From Elusimicrobiota bacterium (GTDB lineage Bacteria; Elusimicrobiota; Endomicrobiia; Endomicrobiales; Endomicrobiaceae), in NCBI GenBank assembly GCA_017525905.1, contig JAFXSD010000001.1, positions 1-48,982 on the forward strand: 48,982 nucleotides of DNA, given 5' to 3'. Below are positions 17,728 through 25,883 of the stretch, one piece after another. The position numbers and the translations under genes were made by a program. A model generated the notes under the pieces. That model did no database searches and was not told the origin of the DNA. It worked only from the letters and a program-made list of their open reading frames with translations. How positions within the stretch are numbered: the stretch's first letter is position 1; each line of letters starts with the position of its first letter.

Positions 17728-18532
17728 TTACGGATTAAAAGATAAAGTAGCTATAATCACCGGAGCAAATAACCCGCAGGGAATAGGAGCAACAACGGCT
17801 CTTGCTTTTGCAAAAGAAGCTGCAAAGGTTGTTTTGGTATATAAGAAAATATTCAGGCATTTTGATAAAAATAAAACCGACAAAAACGGGGCAGACAGAT
17901 ATTTCAAAGCCAATGCGGAAAATGCTGATATTGTAGAAAACAAACTCAAAGAAATAAATGCCGATTATATTGTTTTGGAAAAAGACATCTCCAACGAAAA
18001 TGATGTAAAAGAAATTTATTCAACAATTATAAAGAAATACGGAAAGGTTGATATTTTAGTTAATAATGCGGCAGACGGTGATATGGACGGCTTTGATACA
18101 ATAGAAAAAATTACACAAAAAGTTATTGACGATACATTTGCGGTTAATGTCCGTGGAAGCATTTTGATGACAAGAGAATTTGTTAAACATCATGGTGATT
18201 ACGGAAGAATTATAAATATTTCTACAGACTCATCACAAATTTTTGCAGGTCAAATTACTTATGGAGCAAGTAAAGCAACTTTGGAAGCACTTACCAGAAG
18301 TATTGCTCTTGAAGTAGCAAAATATGGAATTACGGTAAACTGTGTTGCTCCGGGACCGACACAAACAGGATGGATTGATACCGAGTTGGAAAAATCGGTT
18401 ATTCCGATAATTCCTATGGGAAAGTTAATTCAACCGGAAGATATTGCCGAAACTATTTTATTTTTAGCAAGCAAGCAGGCAAAAATGGTTACCGGGCAAG
18501 TAATAAAAGTTTCTGGCGGCCATGCACTTTAA
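17720..18532 (+). CDS. Short-chain dehydrogenase/reductase, FabG-like
   Basis: This 270-residue Rossmann protein has the cofactor motif TGANNPQGIGATTALAFA, in which two extra residues widen the usual TGxxxGxG. It also has LVNNAA, a catalytic Ser in INISTDSS, and YxxxK in YGASKATLEA. The C-terminus VTGQVIKVSGGHAL is typical of 3-oxoacyl-ACP reductase-like SDRs. An insertion rich in Lys/Asp/Asn (about residues 40-65) separates beta-2 from beta-3. Substrate is unknown; no other fatty-acid genes flank it. It overlaps rlmD and may be translated from the same message. Confidence 0.82.
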   Translation: MINYGLKDKVAIITGANNPQGIGATTALAFAKEAAKVVLVYKKIFRHFDKNKTDKNGADRYFKANAENADIVENKLKEINADYIVLEKDISNENDVKEIYSTIIKKYGKVDILVNNAADGDMDGFDTIEKITQKVIDDTFAVNVRGSILMTREFVKHHGDYGRIINISTDSSQIFAGQITYGASKATLEALTRSIALEVAKYGITVNCVAPGPTQTGWIDTELEKSVIPIIPMGKLIQPEDIAETILFLASKQAKMVTGQVIKVSGGHAL

Positions 18533-18554
18533 ACATTATATATAGGAGCAACTA

Positions 18555-18887
18555 ATGAAAAATCTTATTGCATATTGCGGGTTGGATTGCGAAAAATGCG
18601 AGGCAAGGTTGGCAACAATAAATAACGATAATGAGTTAAGGAAAAAAGTTGCAACTGAATGGAGCAAACTAAACAATATTACTATCACTCCGGAAATGAT
18701 TAACTGTGAAGGGTGCAGAACAGACGGAAAGAAAACAGTATTTTGCGATAAACTTTGCCAAATAAGACAATGTGCCATGAACAAAAAATATGAAACCTGT
18801 GGTGATTGTGCCGAAATGAAAACTTGCAAAAAAGTTGCAATGGTTATCTCAAACAATGCGGAAGCTTTAAAAAATTTGAAAAAATAA
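18555..18887 (+). CDS. DUF3795 cysteine-rich protein
   Basis: This 110-residue protein has eleven cysteines: YCGLDCEKCEA at the N-terminus, NCEGCRTDG, FCDKLCQIRQCA, and CGDCAEMKTCK. This spacing is the DUF3795 pattern and suggests metal (zinc or Fe-S) binding. Function is unknown. A ribosome site (TAGGAGCAA) precedes the ATG. It heads a close run of genes that includes TfoX-N, GNAT, macrodomain and SirTM proteins, so it may belong to a stress or modification module; that is inference. Confidence 0.82.
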   Translation: MKNLIAYCGLDCEKCEARLATINNDNELRKKVATEWSKLNNITITPEMINCEGCRTDGKKTVFCDKLCQIRQCAMNKKYETCGDCAEMKTCKKVAMVISNNAEALKNLKK

Positions 18888-18889
18888 CA

Positions 18890-19204
18890 ATGGCATCAAG
18901 TAAACAATATTTGGATTTTATTTTGGAACAACTTTCAAGTTTAAAAAATATTACCTATCGTGCAATGATGGGTGAATATATAATTTATTATCAAGGTAAA
19001 ATTGTCGGCGGGATTTATGATGACAGGTTCCTTGTAAAACCGACAAAGTCGGCCGTGGCTATGATGCCAAATGCAACTATGGAACTGCCGTATAAAGGTG
19101 CAAAAGAAATGTTGCTTGTTGATGAAGTGGATAATAGAGAGTTTCTGAAAGAATTGTTGGAAGTAATGTACGATGAATTACCTGCACCAAAGAGGAAAAA
19201 ATGA
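18890..19204 (+). CDS. TfoX N-terminal domain protein
   Basis: The frame is open from 18806, but the ATG at 18890 is preferred: it is 2 bases after the upstream stop, and family homology begins here. The 104-residue product has SLKNITYRAMMGEYIIYYQGKIVGGIYDDRFLVK, matching the TfoX-N fold, and ends in the basic tail APKRKK. Stand-alone TfoX-N proteins are common in bacteria with no competence system and have no clear function. No Shine-Dalgarno is visible, so it is probably read by reinitiation. Its stop overlaps the next start by 4 bases. Confidence 0.78.
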   Translation: MASSKQYLDFILEQLSSLKNITYRAMMGEYIIYYQGKIVGGIYDDRFLVKPTKSAVAMMPNATMELPYKGAKEMLLVDEVDNREFLKELLEVMYDELPAPKRKK

Positions 19205-19821
19205 ACAACATAATAATTCGTTTAGAAAAAAAAGAAGAGTATAGAGAAGTAGAAAATCTTGTCAGAGAAAGTTTTTGGAATGTATATCGTCCGGGCTGTT
19301 TTGAGCACTATGTTCTTAACCAATTAAGAAATGATAAAGATTTTGTTTCCGATCTTGATTTTGTTATGGAAAAGGACGGCAGGATAATAGGACAAAATAT
19401 GTTTATGAAAGCCGTTATTAAAGCAGATGACGGTAAAGATATTCCCATTATGACTATGGGACCTATTTGTATCGCTAATGAGTTACAAAGAAAAGGTTAT
19501 GGAAAAAAGTTGCTTGATTATTCCATAGATAAAGCAAAAGAACTTGGTTGCGGTGCACTTTGCTTTGAAGGCAACATAGATTTTTACGGTAAAAGCGGAT
19601 TTACTTTTGCAAGTAAATTTGGAATCAGATATCACGATTTGCCCGAAGGTGCTGACGATTCTTTCTTTTTATGTAAAGAGTTAATTCCGGGCTATCTTAA
19701 AGGTATTGCCGGTGAATATACACCGCCGAAAGGATATTTTGTTAATGAAAAAGAAGTTGACGAGTTCGATAAACAGTTTCCGCCTAAACAAAAATTAAAA
19801 CTTCCGGGACAAATTTTTTAA
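19201..19821 (+). CDS. GNAT family N-acetyltransferase
   Basis: This 206-residue protein has the GNAT acetyl-CoA motif A as LQRKGYGKKLLDYSIDKAKELG, preceded by IMTMGPICIANE, and motif B sequence FYGKSGFTFASKFGIRYH. The N-terminal REVENLVRESFWNVYRPG is common in YhbS-like acetyltransferases. The acceptor is unknown. The start overlaps the TfoX-N stop (ATGA), and the macrodomain gene follows after 8 bases, so the genes are likely one transcript. Confidence 0.85.
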   Translation: MNNIIIRLEKKEEYREVENLVRESFWNVYRPGCFEHYVLNQLRNDKDFVSDLDFVMEKDGRIIGQNMFMKAVIKADDGKDIPIMTMGPICIANELQRKGYGKKLLDYSIDKAKELGCGALCFEGNIDFYGKSGFTFASKFGIRYHDLPEGADDSFFLCKELIPGYLKGIAGEYTPPKGYFVNEKEVDEFDKQFPPKQKLKLPGQIF

Positions 19822-19829
19822 GGGTATTT

Positions 19830-20660
19830 ATGAAAACTCAAGAAGAAAGATTAAATTATTTAATAGAAAAGTTTAAAGAAGAATCTGTGGAATATAAAAA
19901 TTTAGAAATGCCTGCAGATATTGAAGATAAAAAAGTGTTGTTAAGATCTTTAATGAATGTAAGACCGCCTAAAGAAACTTCTGACGAGATATTAAAAGTT
20001 CAAGACGAGTATCTTACGGAACGAAATAAAGAAAAAGGTATTGTTTATTTGAAAGATATTAAAACGATAAAAGAAACTATTAACAGTAAACATCCGTACT
20101 CGCAAAAGATTTCTGTTTGGCAGGGAGATATAACAAGACTTTCTTGTGATGCAATAGTAAATGCCGCGAATTCGCAAATGCTCGGTTGTTTTGTTCCGAT
20201 GCACACCTGTATAGATAATTGTATTCATACTTTTGCAGGTGTTCAATTAAGAAACGAATGTAACAAAATAATGAACGAATTCAGGGAAAAATACGGTGAT
20301 GATTATGAACAGCCGACAGCTGTTCCGATAATTACCGACGGATATAATCTTCCCGCAAAGAAAGTTATACATGTTGCAGGACCTATAGTTACAGGAACAT
20401 TAACTCAAACAAATATAAAAGATTTACAAAATTGCTATAAAAATATTTTAGATATGTGCTTGGAAAATAATTTAAAATCTGTAGCGTTTTGTTGTATTTC
20501 CACTGGAGTATTTAGCTTTCCAAACAAAAAAGCTGCAGAGGTTGCCGTCGAAACCGTTACAAATTGGTTAAAACAAAATGAAACTAAAACAGACAGAGTA
20601 GTATTTAACGTTTTTAAACAAGAGGATAAATTTTGTTATGAAAAATTCTTACAAAAATAA
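19830..20660 (+). CDS. Zinc-containing macrodomain protein (probable protein-ADP-ribose hydrolase)
   Basis: This 276-residue protein has a ~95-residue N-terminal helical part, then a macrodomain: VWQGDITRLSCDAIVNAANS, the insert GCFVPMHTCIDNCIHTFAG, and CISTGVFSFPNKKAAEVA. Cys120, His125 and Cys127 lie in the insert that binds catalytic zinc in the Zn-macro class. These enzymes remove ADP-ribose added by SirTM. The SirTM gene follows and overlaps this one by 23 bases, the established genetic pairing. In Staphylococcus and Streptococcus the pair also includes a GcvH-like carrier and a lipoate ligase; neither is seen here. Confidence 0.88.
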   Translation: MKTQEERLNYLIEKFKEESVEYKNLEMPADIEDKKVLLRSLMNVRPPKETSDEILKVQDEYLTERNKEKGIVYLKDIKTIKETINSKHPYSQKISVWQGDITRLSCDAIVNAANSQMLGCFVPMHTCIDNCIHTFAGVQLRNECNKIMNEFREKYGDDYEQPTAVPIITDGYNLPAKKVIHVAGPIVTGTLTQTNIKDLQNCYKNILDMCLENNLKSVAFCCISTGVFSFPNKKAAEVAVETVTNWLKQNETKTDRVVFNVFKQEDKFCYEKFLQK

Positions 20661-21630
20661 AACAAATAATGGTTATCTGTATTCGGTGCAGAAAGGTATT
20701 GAGTCGGATTTTTTCGGGCAGGTATCTTCTTTGGGAAAAGATTTACCAAGGAAAGAAAAAATAAAATTTTTAAAAGAAGAACTTTCTTCGGCGGACGCTA
20801 TTTTAATAGGAGCAGGTGCAGGCCTTTCAACTTCTGCTGGGTTCACATATACAGGCGAAAGATTTACAAACTATTTTTTTGATTTTGCACAAAAGTATGG
20901 AATTACGGATATATATTCCGGCGGGTTCCATCATTTTAAAGATAAAGAAACTTTTTGGGCTTGGTGGGCAAGACACATTTATTATAACAGATATATAGAT
21001 TCTCCAAAACCTGTACATAAAAAGCTTCTTGAACTGGTAAAAGATAAAAATTATTTTGTTATAACCACAAATGTAGATCACTTATTTCAAAAAGCCGGTT
21101 TCGATAAAACAAAACTTTTTTATACTCAGGGTGATTACGGTTTGTTTCAAAGTATTAACCCGGAAAACAAAAAAACTTACGATAATGAAAAAATTGTTAT
21201 GGAAATGATGGCCGCACAAGGTTTTGTTAAAGATGATAACGGAGTATATCAGGTTCCGCAGGATAAAAATATTTCAATGCGAATACCTTCGGAACTTATA
21301 CCGAAATGTCCCGATGATAACAGCGATGTTATTATGAATTTAAGAATTGATGATACTTTTGTTGAAGATGAAGGTTGGCGAAAAGCATCAACAAATTATT
21401 ATAACTTTCTAACAAAAAACCAAAACAGTCATATTTTATATTTGGAGCTTGGTGTCGGAATGTTTACTCCGGTTATAATAAAAATGCCGTTTTGGCAAAT
21501 GACATACGAAAATGAAAAAGCAAGATATATTTATATAAATTTAAAAGATTTGTTTTCTCCCGAAGCAATAAAAGACAGGACAGTTTATATTAACGGAGAT
21601 GTGGGAGAAGTGTTGAATGAACTTCTTTAA
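20638..21630 (+). CDS. SirTM-type (class M) sirtuin, probable protein ADP-ribosyltransferase
   Basis: This 330-residue NAD-dependent protein carries LIGAGAGLSTSAGFTYTGERF (NAD-binding GAGxS), WAWWARHIYYNRY, TTNVDHLFQ with Asn145 and Asp147, and TQGDYG in which Gln164 replaces the catalytic His of deacetylase sirtuins. That replacement is the class M hallmark, linked to ADP-ribosyl transfer rather than deacylation. The two CxxC zinc pairs of classical sirtuins are absent; only a lone Cys (PKCPDD) remains. The ATG at 20638 lies inside the macrodomain gene, implying coupled translation. The target protein is unknown. Confidence 0.88.
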   Translation: MKNSYKNKTNNGYLYSVQKGIESDFFGQVSSLGKDLPRKEKIKFLKEELSSADAILIGAGAGLSTSAGFTYTGERFTNYFFDFAQKYGITDIYSGGFHHFKDKETFWAWWARHIYYNRYIDSPKPVHKKLLELVKDKNYFVITTNVDHLFQKAGFDKTKLFYTQGDYGLFQSINPENKKTYDNEKIVMEMMAAQGFVKDDNGVYQVPQDKNISMRIPSELIPKCPDDNSDVIMNLRIDDTFVEDEGWRKASTNYYNFLTKNQNSHILYLELGVGMFTPVIIKMPFWQMTYENEKARYIYINLKDLFSPEAIKDRTVYINGDVGEVLNELL

Positions 21631-21633
21631 TGT

Positions 21634-21740
21634 ACAATGTATAATGTAGAACGTATAATAAACTACAAACACACAATATATTTAAACTATGAAATTCTGA
21701 GTATAAATAAACTCTAAACTAAAAATTGTGAAACAATTTT
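21634..21740. other. Intergenic stretch with dispersed-repeat fragment and hairpin before the nitroreductase gene
   Basis: ACAATGTATAATGTA (21634-21648) is an exact 15-base match, inverted, to the right arm of the repeat at 48.2 kb. An 8-bp stem, AAAATTGT/ACAATTTT with loop GAA (21722-21740), sits directly before the AAGGAG ribosome site and could act as an operator or affect translation. Confidence 0.4.
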
Positions 21741-21753
21741 AAGGAGTAAAGGT

Positions 21754-22281
21754 ATGAACGAAATAATTAAAGCAATGAAAGAAAGAAGAAGTATAAGAAA
21801 GTTTAAACCTGATATGGTTTCAAAAAAAGATATAGATGAAATAATAGATGCCGGACTTTATGCCGCAAACGGTATGGGAAAACAAGCCGTTGTTACGGTT
21901 GCCGTTACAAATAAAGAGTTGCGGGATAAAATTGCTAAAGATAATTGTAAAATCGGCGGGTGGGATGAAAGTTTTGATCCGTTTTACGGAGCACCCGTAA
22001 TATTAATAGTTCTTGCCGAAAAAGATTGGAGAAACAGAGTTTATGACGGTAGTCTTGTTATAGGTAACATGATGCTTGCAGCGCATTCGTTAGGGTTGGG
22101 AAGTATTTGGATACACAGAGCAAAAGAAGAATTTGAAACCGAAGAATATAAAAAGTTATTAAAAGATATCGGTGTTGAAGGCGAGTGGGAAGGAATAGGA
22201 CATTGTGCAATAGGTTATATTGAAGGAGATATTCCAAAACCCGCACCAAGAAAAGAAAACAGAGTTTATTTTGTAAAATAA
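21754..22281 (+). CDS. Nitroreductase family flavoprotein
   Basis: This 175-residue protein starts EIIKAMKERRSIRKFKPDMV, the FMN-phosphate-binding SIRKF motif of nitroreductases, with DAGLYAANGMGKQ, then DGSLVIGNMMLAAHSLGLGSIWIHRA, the dimer/FMN helix. It would reduce nitro, quinone or similar compounds using NAD(P)H. A strong AAGGAG ribosome site lies 8 bases upstream. It is separated from SirTM by 123 bases and ends before a bidirectional terminator, so it is probably its own unit. Confidence 0.88.
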   Translation: MNEIIKAMKERRSIRKFKPDMVSKKDIDEIIDAGLYAANGMGKQAVVTVAVTNKELRDKIAKDNCKIGGWDESFDPFYGAPVILIVLAEKDWRNRVYDGSLVIGNMMLAAHSLGLGSIWIHRAKEEFETEEYKKLLKDIGVEGEWEGIGHCAIGYIEGDIPKPAPRKENRVYFVK

Positions 22282-22337
22282 AAAATACAGAAAACCGCAC
22301 TGCAATTAATAGTTTAGAAAATCTAATATATATAAAT

Positions 22338-22377
22338 AAAAAAGGCAGACAGTAAACAAGTTGCTGTCCGCCTTTTT
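22338..22377. terminator. Bidirectional terminator
   Basis: AAAAAGGCAGACAG and CTGTCCGCCTTTTT form a 14-bp stem with one mismatch around a 12-base loop. It lies between the convergent nitroreductase and beta-barrel genes. Confidence 0.85.
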
Positions 22378-22394
22378 ATTATTTAAACTACAAA

Positions 22395-22955
22395 TTATAA
22401 ATTAAATTTATAACCTACATTAATTCTGAATGCCGTGTATGTAAAATCATAGCTGTGTCCGTCGATTTTTCTGGTTGCATAGTTACAACCGTATATAAGT
22501 TCAAGTATTATATTATTAAATTCTCCGCCAATACCTAAACCCCAATACAAACTTCCGTCTATTTCATAATCATTATAATTTCCGCTTGTGCTCCATCCCG
22601 GAATACTTAAACCTACATGAAATAAAGGATATACAAAGCAACCTGACTGGTTTATATCAAATTTGTATTTTGCTGCCGCATAAAGATTTGTAAAACCGAT
22701 TTTTTCATCAAAACGATCATCATATTTAGTATTTTGTCCCCAAACAAGACCTGCACCTAAAAAGAAATTATTTTGCATATCAAAAAATAATTCCGCACCT
22801 GCTTGTATTCCGGAATCGTTTGAAAAAGAATGCCCGTCAGCTGTTACTTCAGGTGAAAACAAATACCCTATTTTAGGAACTAATTCCAATCCGTCTGCTA
22901 AAGCCGGTGTTACCAATGCTGCTGCCAAAAACAATACTGCAATTAATTTTTTCAT
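22395..22955 (-). CDS. Small outer-membrane beta-barrel protein
   Basis: This 186-residue protein has a signal peptide (KKLIAVLFLAAALVTPALA) followed by repeated amphipathic strands (GLELVPKIGYLF, AGAELFFDMQNNFFLGAGLVWGQ, LYWGLGIGGEF) and ends FRINVGYKFNL, a terminal aromatic typical of BAM substrates. It fits an eight-stranded OmpW/OmpX-size barrel. Ligand is unknown. A strong GGAG precedes the ATG, and a probable minus-strand promoter (TTGAAA with a downstream TATAAT at short spacing) lies in the end of the sirtuin gene. Confidence 0.75.
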   Translation of the reverse strand: MKKLIAVLFLAAALVTPALADGLELVPKIGYLFSPEVTADGHSFSNDSGIQAGAELFFDMQNNFFLGAGLVWGQNTKYDDRFDEKIGFTNLYAAAKYKFDINQSGCFVYPLFHVGLSIPGWSTSGNYNDYEIDGSLYWGLGIGGEFNNIILELIYGCNYATRKIDGHSYDFTYTAFRINVGYKFNL

Positions 22956-22997
22956 TTTATTCTCCTTTTTTATTTATTACTGTATATATTATACTCA

Positions 22998-23729
22998 TTA
23001 TAAAAATTTTTCAAGTTCACCAAAAAATTCTGTTGCTTTATTTTGAAAATAATAATCGGTTATTTGGCTTGTAAAAGCGGATTCCAATGTGTTAATTTCA
23101 ATAATTTTTGCACCGTACTTTTGTGAAGTAAAAGGTAAATAGCAGGCAGGCATTACTTGTCCCGCTGTTCCTACGATAATAACCAAATCGGCTTTTATTG
23201 CCATATTTGTTGCTTTATCGTAATTGTTTTTGTTTATACCTTCACCGTAAAAAACAAAATCCGGTTTAAGTATTCCGTTACATGAAGGACATCTCGGTAT
23301 ATCTTGAGAAATATCGATTTCGGAAGTTTTATATCTTAAATTGCAGTCAATACAAGCTAAAGTATTTATTGTTCCGTGAAATTCTACAACATTTGTTGAT
23401 CCTGCTGCTTGATGAAGGCCGTCTATATTTTGAGTAATAATACCTTTTACAATACCTTGCTTTTCCAAATTTGCCAAAACTTGGTGAGCTTTGTTAGGTT
23501 GAGCTGTTCCCATAGAATTAAAAAATATTTTTCTCATTTCTTCCCACGATCTTTTCGGGTTTGAGTAAAAAAAACTTAATTCTATGAATTTTGGGTCATA
23601 TTTGTTCCATAAACCGCCCGCGCCGGTAAAAGGCGGTATACCGCTTTCAACAGATATTCCTGCACCGGTAAACCCTATGGCATATTTAGATTTTTTTATT
23701 AAATCGGCAACAATCTCAATGTTATTCAT
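22998..23729 (-). CDS. CobB/Sir2-type NAD-dependent protein deacylase
   Basis: This 243-residue sirtuin is of the classical type: GFTGAGISVESGIPPFTG (NAD binding), TQNIDGLHQAAG, catalytic His in VEFHGTIN, and zinc ligands in CIDC and CPSC. It removes acyl groups from lysine using NAD. Unlike the SirTM protein 1.4 kb away it keeps the catalytic His and both Cys pairs. A PPFTG stretch replaces the usual PDFRG, and the Ala-Arg motif that marks desuccinylase sirtuins is not evident. It follows tsaB by 17 bases and is probably last in the thiL-tsaE-tsaB operon, with GAGGGG as ribosome site. Confidence 0.9.
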   Translation of the reverse strand: MNNIEIVADLIKKSKYAIGFTGAGISVESGIPPFTGAGGLWNKYDPKFIELSFFYSNPKRSWEEMRKIFFNSMGTAQPNKAHQVLANLEKQGIVKGIITQNIDGLHQAAGSTNVVEFHGTINTLACIDCNLRYKTSEIDISQDIPRCPSCNGILKPDFVFYGEGINKNNYDKATNMAIKADLVIIVGTAGQVMPACYLPFTSQKYGAKIIEINTLESAFTSQITDYYFQNKATEFFGELEKFL

Positions 23730-23746
23730 AGAATATTACCCCTCTC

Positions 23747-24394
23747 TTATTTTTGTTTTTCTTCCGCCCACGACTTTCTGCCGTATATCGGTTCAACATT
23801 TTTAAAAGAAGTTCCGTCAATGTTTTCTGCCATAAGTGCCAATGTTGATGCTTTCGGGAAATGTAAGTTGGATTGTAAACTTACGGAATTTTTGCCAAGC
23901 TCTTTTGATAACAACTTATTATATGCAAAAACGGCATTACCTATTATTACTGTCTCATTTTTATATTTTTTTAATTTCTTTACAAATTTTTCTATAGGTA
24001 CAATAACAATATTTTTCCCGTCTTTAATATACACTTCATTTCTTAAAGCGTCTATTGCGGGAACAATTTTTACATTCTTTATATTCAACTGATTTTTTAA
24101 TATTTCAAGAGTATCCACCGAAACTACAGGCCTGTTTAATGTTTGTGCCAAAGTTTTTATTACAGACATAGCAACTCTTATTCCGGTAAAACTTCCCGGA
24201 CCGCACGAAACAGCAAATTTGTCTATATCTTTTAGTTCCCATTTTGCATCTTTAATTATTTTTTCGGTTAATGGAACCAGAACATCGGAATGAATTTTTC
24301 CCGCATTATAAAAATATTCCGTTAAAACATTTGAATTTTCGCTTATTGCTATACTCAGCGAAGAACCTGAAGATTCAATTGCCAAAATTTTCAT
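23747..24394 (-). CDS. tsaB: tRNA threonylcarbamoyladenosine biosynthesis protein TsaB
   Basis: This 215-residue ASKHA-fold protein has MKILAIESSGSSLSIAISE, HSDVLVPLTEKI, and CGPGSFTGIRVAMSVIKTLAQ, the TsaB signature. TsaB forms a complex with TsaD and TsaE to transfer threonylcarbamoyl to A37 of tRNAs reading ANN codons. TsaD is not in this window. It overlaps tsaE by 4 bases (ATGA), so they are coupled. Confidence 0.92.
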   Translation of the reverse strand: MKILAIESSGSSLSIAISENSNVLTEYFYNAGKIHSDVLVPLTEKIIKDAKWELKDIDKFAVSCGPGSFTGIRVAMSVIKTLAQTLNRPVVSVDTLEILKNQLNIKNVKIVPAIDALRNEVYIKDGKNIVIVPIEKFVKKLKKYKNETVIIGNAVFAYNKLLSKELGKNSVSLQSNLHFPKASTLALMAENIDGTSFKNVEPIYGRKSWAEEKQK

Positions 24395-24855
24395 AAAAAT
24401 CTCTCTATTTTAATTTTTCTGCCGTTATCCGTATAATCTATATTTATTTCCCATCTTTGTTTTATGTTGTAATGTTTTAATCTGTCGCACCATTCCACCA
24501 AAGAAATACCGTCACCGAACAGATATTCGTCTATACCTAAATCCAAAGTGTTGTTTTCGTCAAGTCTGTACAAATCCAAATGATATACCGGACAAACTTT
24601 TGTTTCAAATTCGCTTACGAGCATAAAACTTGCACTTCTAACAAACTTTTTTATTCCAAAAAAGGATAATATACCTTGAATAAAAGTTGTTTTTCCGGCA
24701 CCTAAATTTCCGTTAAAAAAAACGATATCTTTCGGTTTTAATATTTTCGCAAAACTTTTACCTAATTCCCTTGTTTCGGTATCGGTTTTTGTGTAAAAAA
24801 TTTTATTTTTAAAAGTGGTTATATCCGTTATATTTGACTTTTTTTGTTTTGCCAT
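24391..24855 (-). CDS. tsaE: tRNA threonylcarbamoyladenosine biosynthesis ATPase TsaE
   Basis: This 154-residue P-loop protein has Walker A FFNGNLGAGKTTFIQGIL, SASFMLVSEFE, YHLDLYRLDE, and SLVEWCDRL, all family motifs. TsaE powers recycling of the TsaBD complex. The annotated ATG lies 47 bases inside the thiL gene; no later Met precedes the family core, so this long overlap is probably real. Its ribosome site is weak, suggesting coupling to thiL. Confidence 0.9.
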   Translation of the reverse strand: MAKQKKSNITDITTFKNKIFYTKTDTETRELGKSFAKILKPKDIVFFNGNLGAGKTTFIQGILSFFGIKKFVRSASFMLVSEFETKVCPVYHLDLYRLDENNTLDLGIDEYLFGDGISLVEWCDRLKHYNIKQRWEINIDYTDNGRKIKIERFL

Positions 24856-25798
24856 TTTCTAAATATGTTACCTTGTTACTGTTATTTATGTATCCTATGC
24901 AAGTTGCACTCGGTAAAAGTTTTTTAAGTTTCTTTTCATGTCTTTTATCTATTGTAAAAACAAGTTCAAACTCTTCACCGCCAAACAAAGCATGGTTATA
25001 CAAATTGTTATGATTGCCGTTAGTATATTTTATTAAATTTTTAGATAAAGGTATATTTTCCGTATTTATAACGGCCCCCTTATTTTGTGTTAACAGTTCT
25101 ACAGACTTAAAAAGCCCGTCGGAACAGTCCGTCATGGAAGTAATTTTTATATTTTTGGATATTAAGTTTGCTTCTTTTAATCTTGCCTGCGGTACCAAAT
25201 GTTTTTTTATAAGATTTTTTTCAAAAGAGGTTAAATTCTTTTTCCCGGCCAATAATATTTCAAGACCTGCGGAACTGTCACCGAAAGTTCCGGTAACATA
25301 TATCAAATCCCCGCTTTTTGATCCGGTTCTTGATACCGGTTTTTCGTAACAAATTCCTATTAAGGTTACAGATATTGTAATATCTTTTGAGCGAACGGTG
25401 TCACCGCCGGAAAGATGTATTTCGTACTTGTTACAAGTGTTTTTTATTGAATTAAACAGTTTTTTTATGAATTCTACGGATGTGCTTTCTGGTATTCCCA
25501 AAGAAACAAAAGCATATAAAGGTTTAGAGTTGCCCATAGAAGCGATATCGCTTACATTTACTTCTATTGCTTTTTGTCCTATCTGTTCAGGTGTGGCCCA
25601 ATTTCTTTTGAAGTGGATATTTTCAATAAGAATATCCGTTGTTACTATATATTTTTGTTTAGTATAAGGGCTGAAAGCAAAACAATCGTCACCTATATCC
25701 AAGCAAATATTATGGAACTTTTTTGGCTCAGTATTGTTTTTTTTAATAAATTCTATTAAACCGAATTCACCTAAATCCGTTATTGTTTTAGTTTTCAT
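24809..25798 (-). CDS. thiL: Thiamine-monophosphate kinase
   Basis: The ATG at 25798 gives a 329-residue protein starting MKTKTITDLGEFGLIEFI, the normal ThiL N-terminus; a longer frame upstream is not conserved. Motifs include LDIGDDCFAF (metal-binding DD), VNVSDIASMG, LSGGDTV, TGTFGDSSAGLEIL and TSMTDCSDGLFKS, all of the ThiL/PurM fold. It phosphorylates thiamine monophosphate to the active diphosphate in the cytosol. It heads the tsaE-tsaB-sirtuin operon. A stand-alone ThiD2 domain gene at 33.3 kb supports a thiamine pathway in this genome. Confidence 0.92.
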   Translation of the reverse strand: MKTKTITDLGEFGLIEFIKKNNTEPKKFHNICLDIGDDCFAFSPYTKQKYIVTTDILIENIHFKRNWATPEQIGQKAIEVNVSDIASMGNSKPLYAFVSLGIPESTSVEFIKKLFNSIKNTCNKYEIHLSGGDTVRSKDITISVTLIGICYEKPVSRTGSKSGDLIYVTGTFGDSSAGLEILLAGKKNLTSFEKNLIKKHLVPQARLKEANLISKNIKITSMTDCSDGLFKSVELLTQNKGAVINTENIPLSKNLIKYTNGNHNNLYNHALFGGEEFELVFTIDKRHEKKLKKLLPSATCIGYINNSNKVTYLENGKTKKVKYNGYNHF

Positions 25799-25883
25799 AA
25801 GACTAATTATACTATATTTAATCCGTTTGAAAAACATATAATAATTTTGTAGAATTGTAGGTCTAATATAATGCAGGTGTTTT

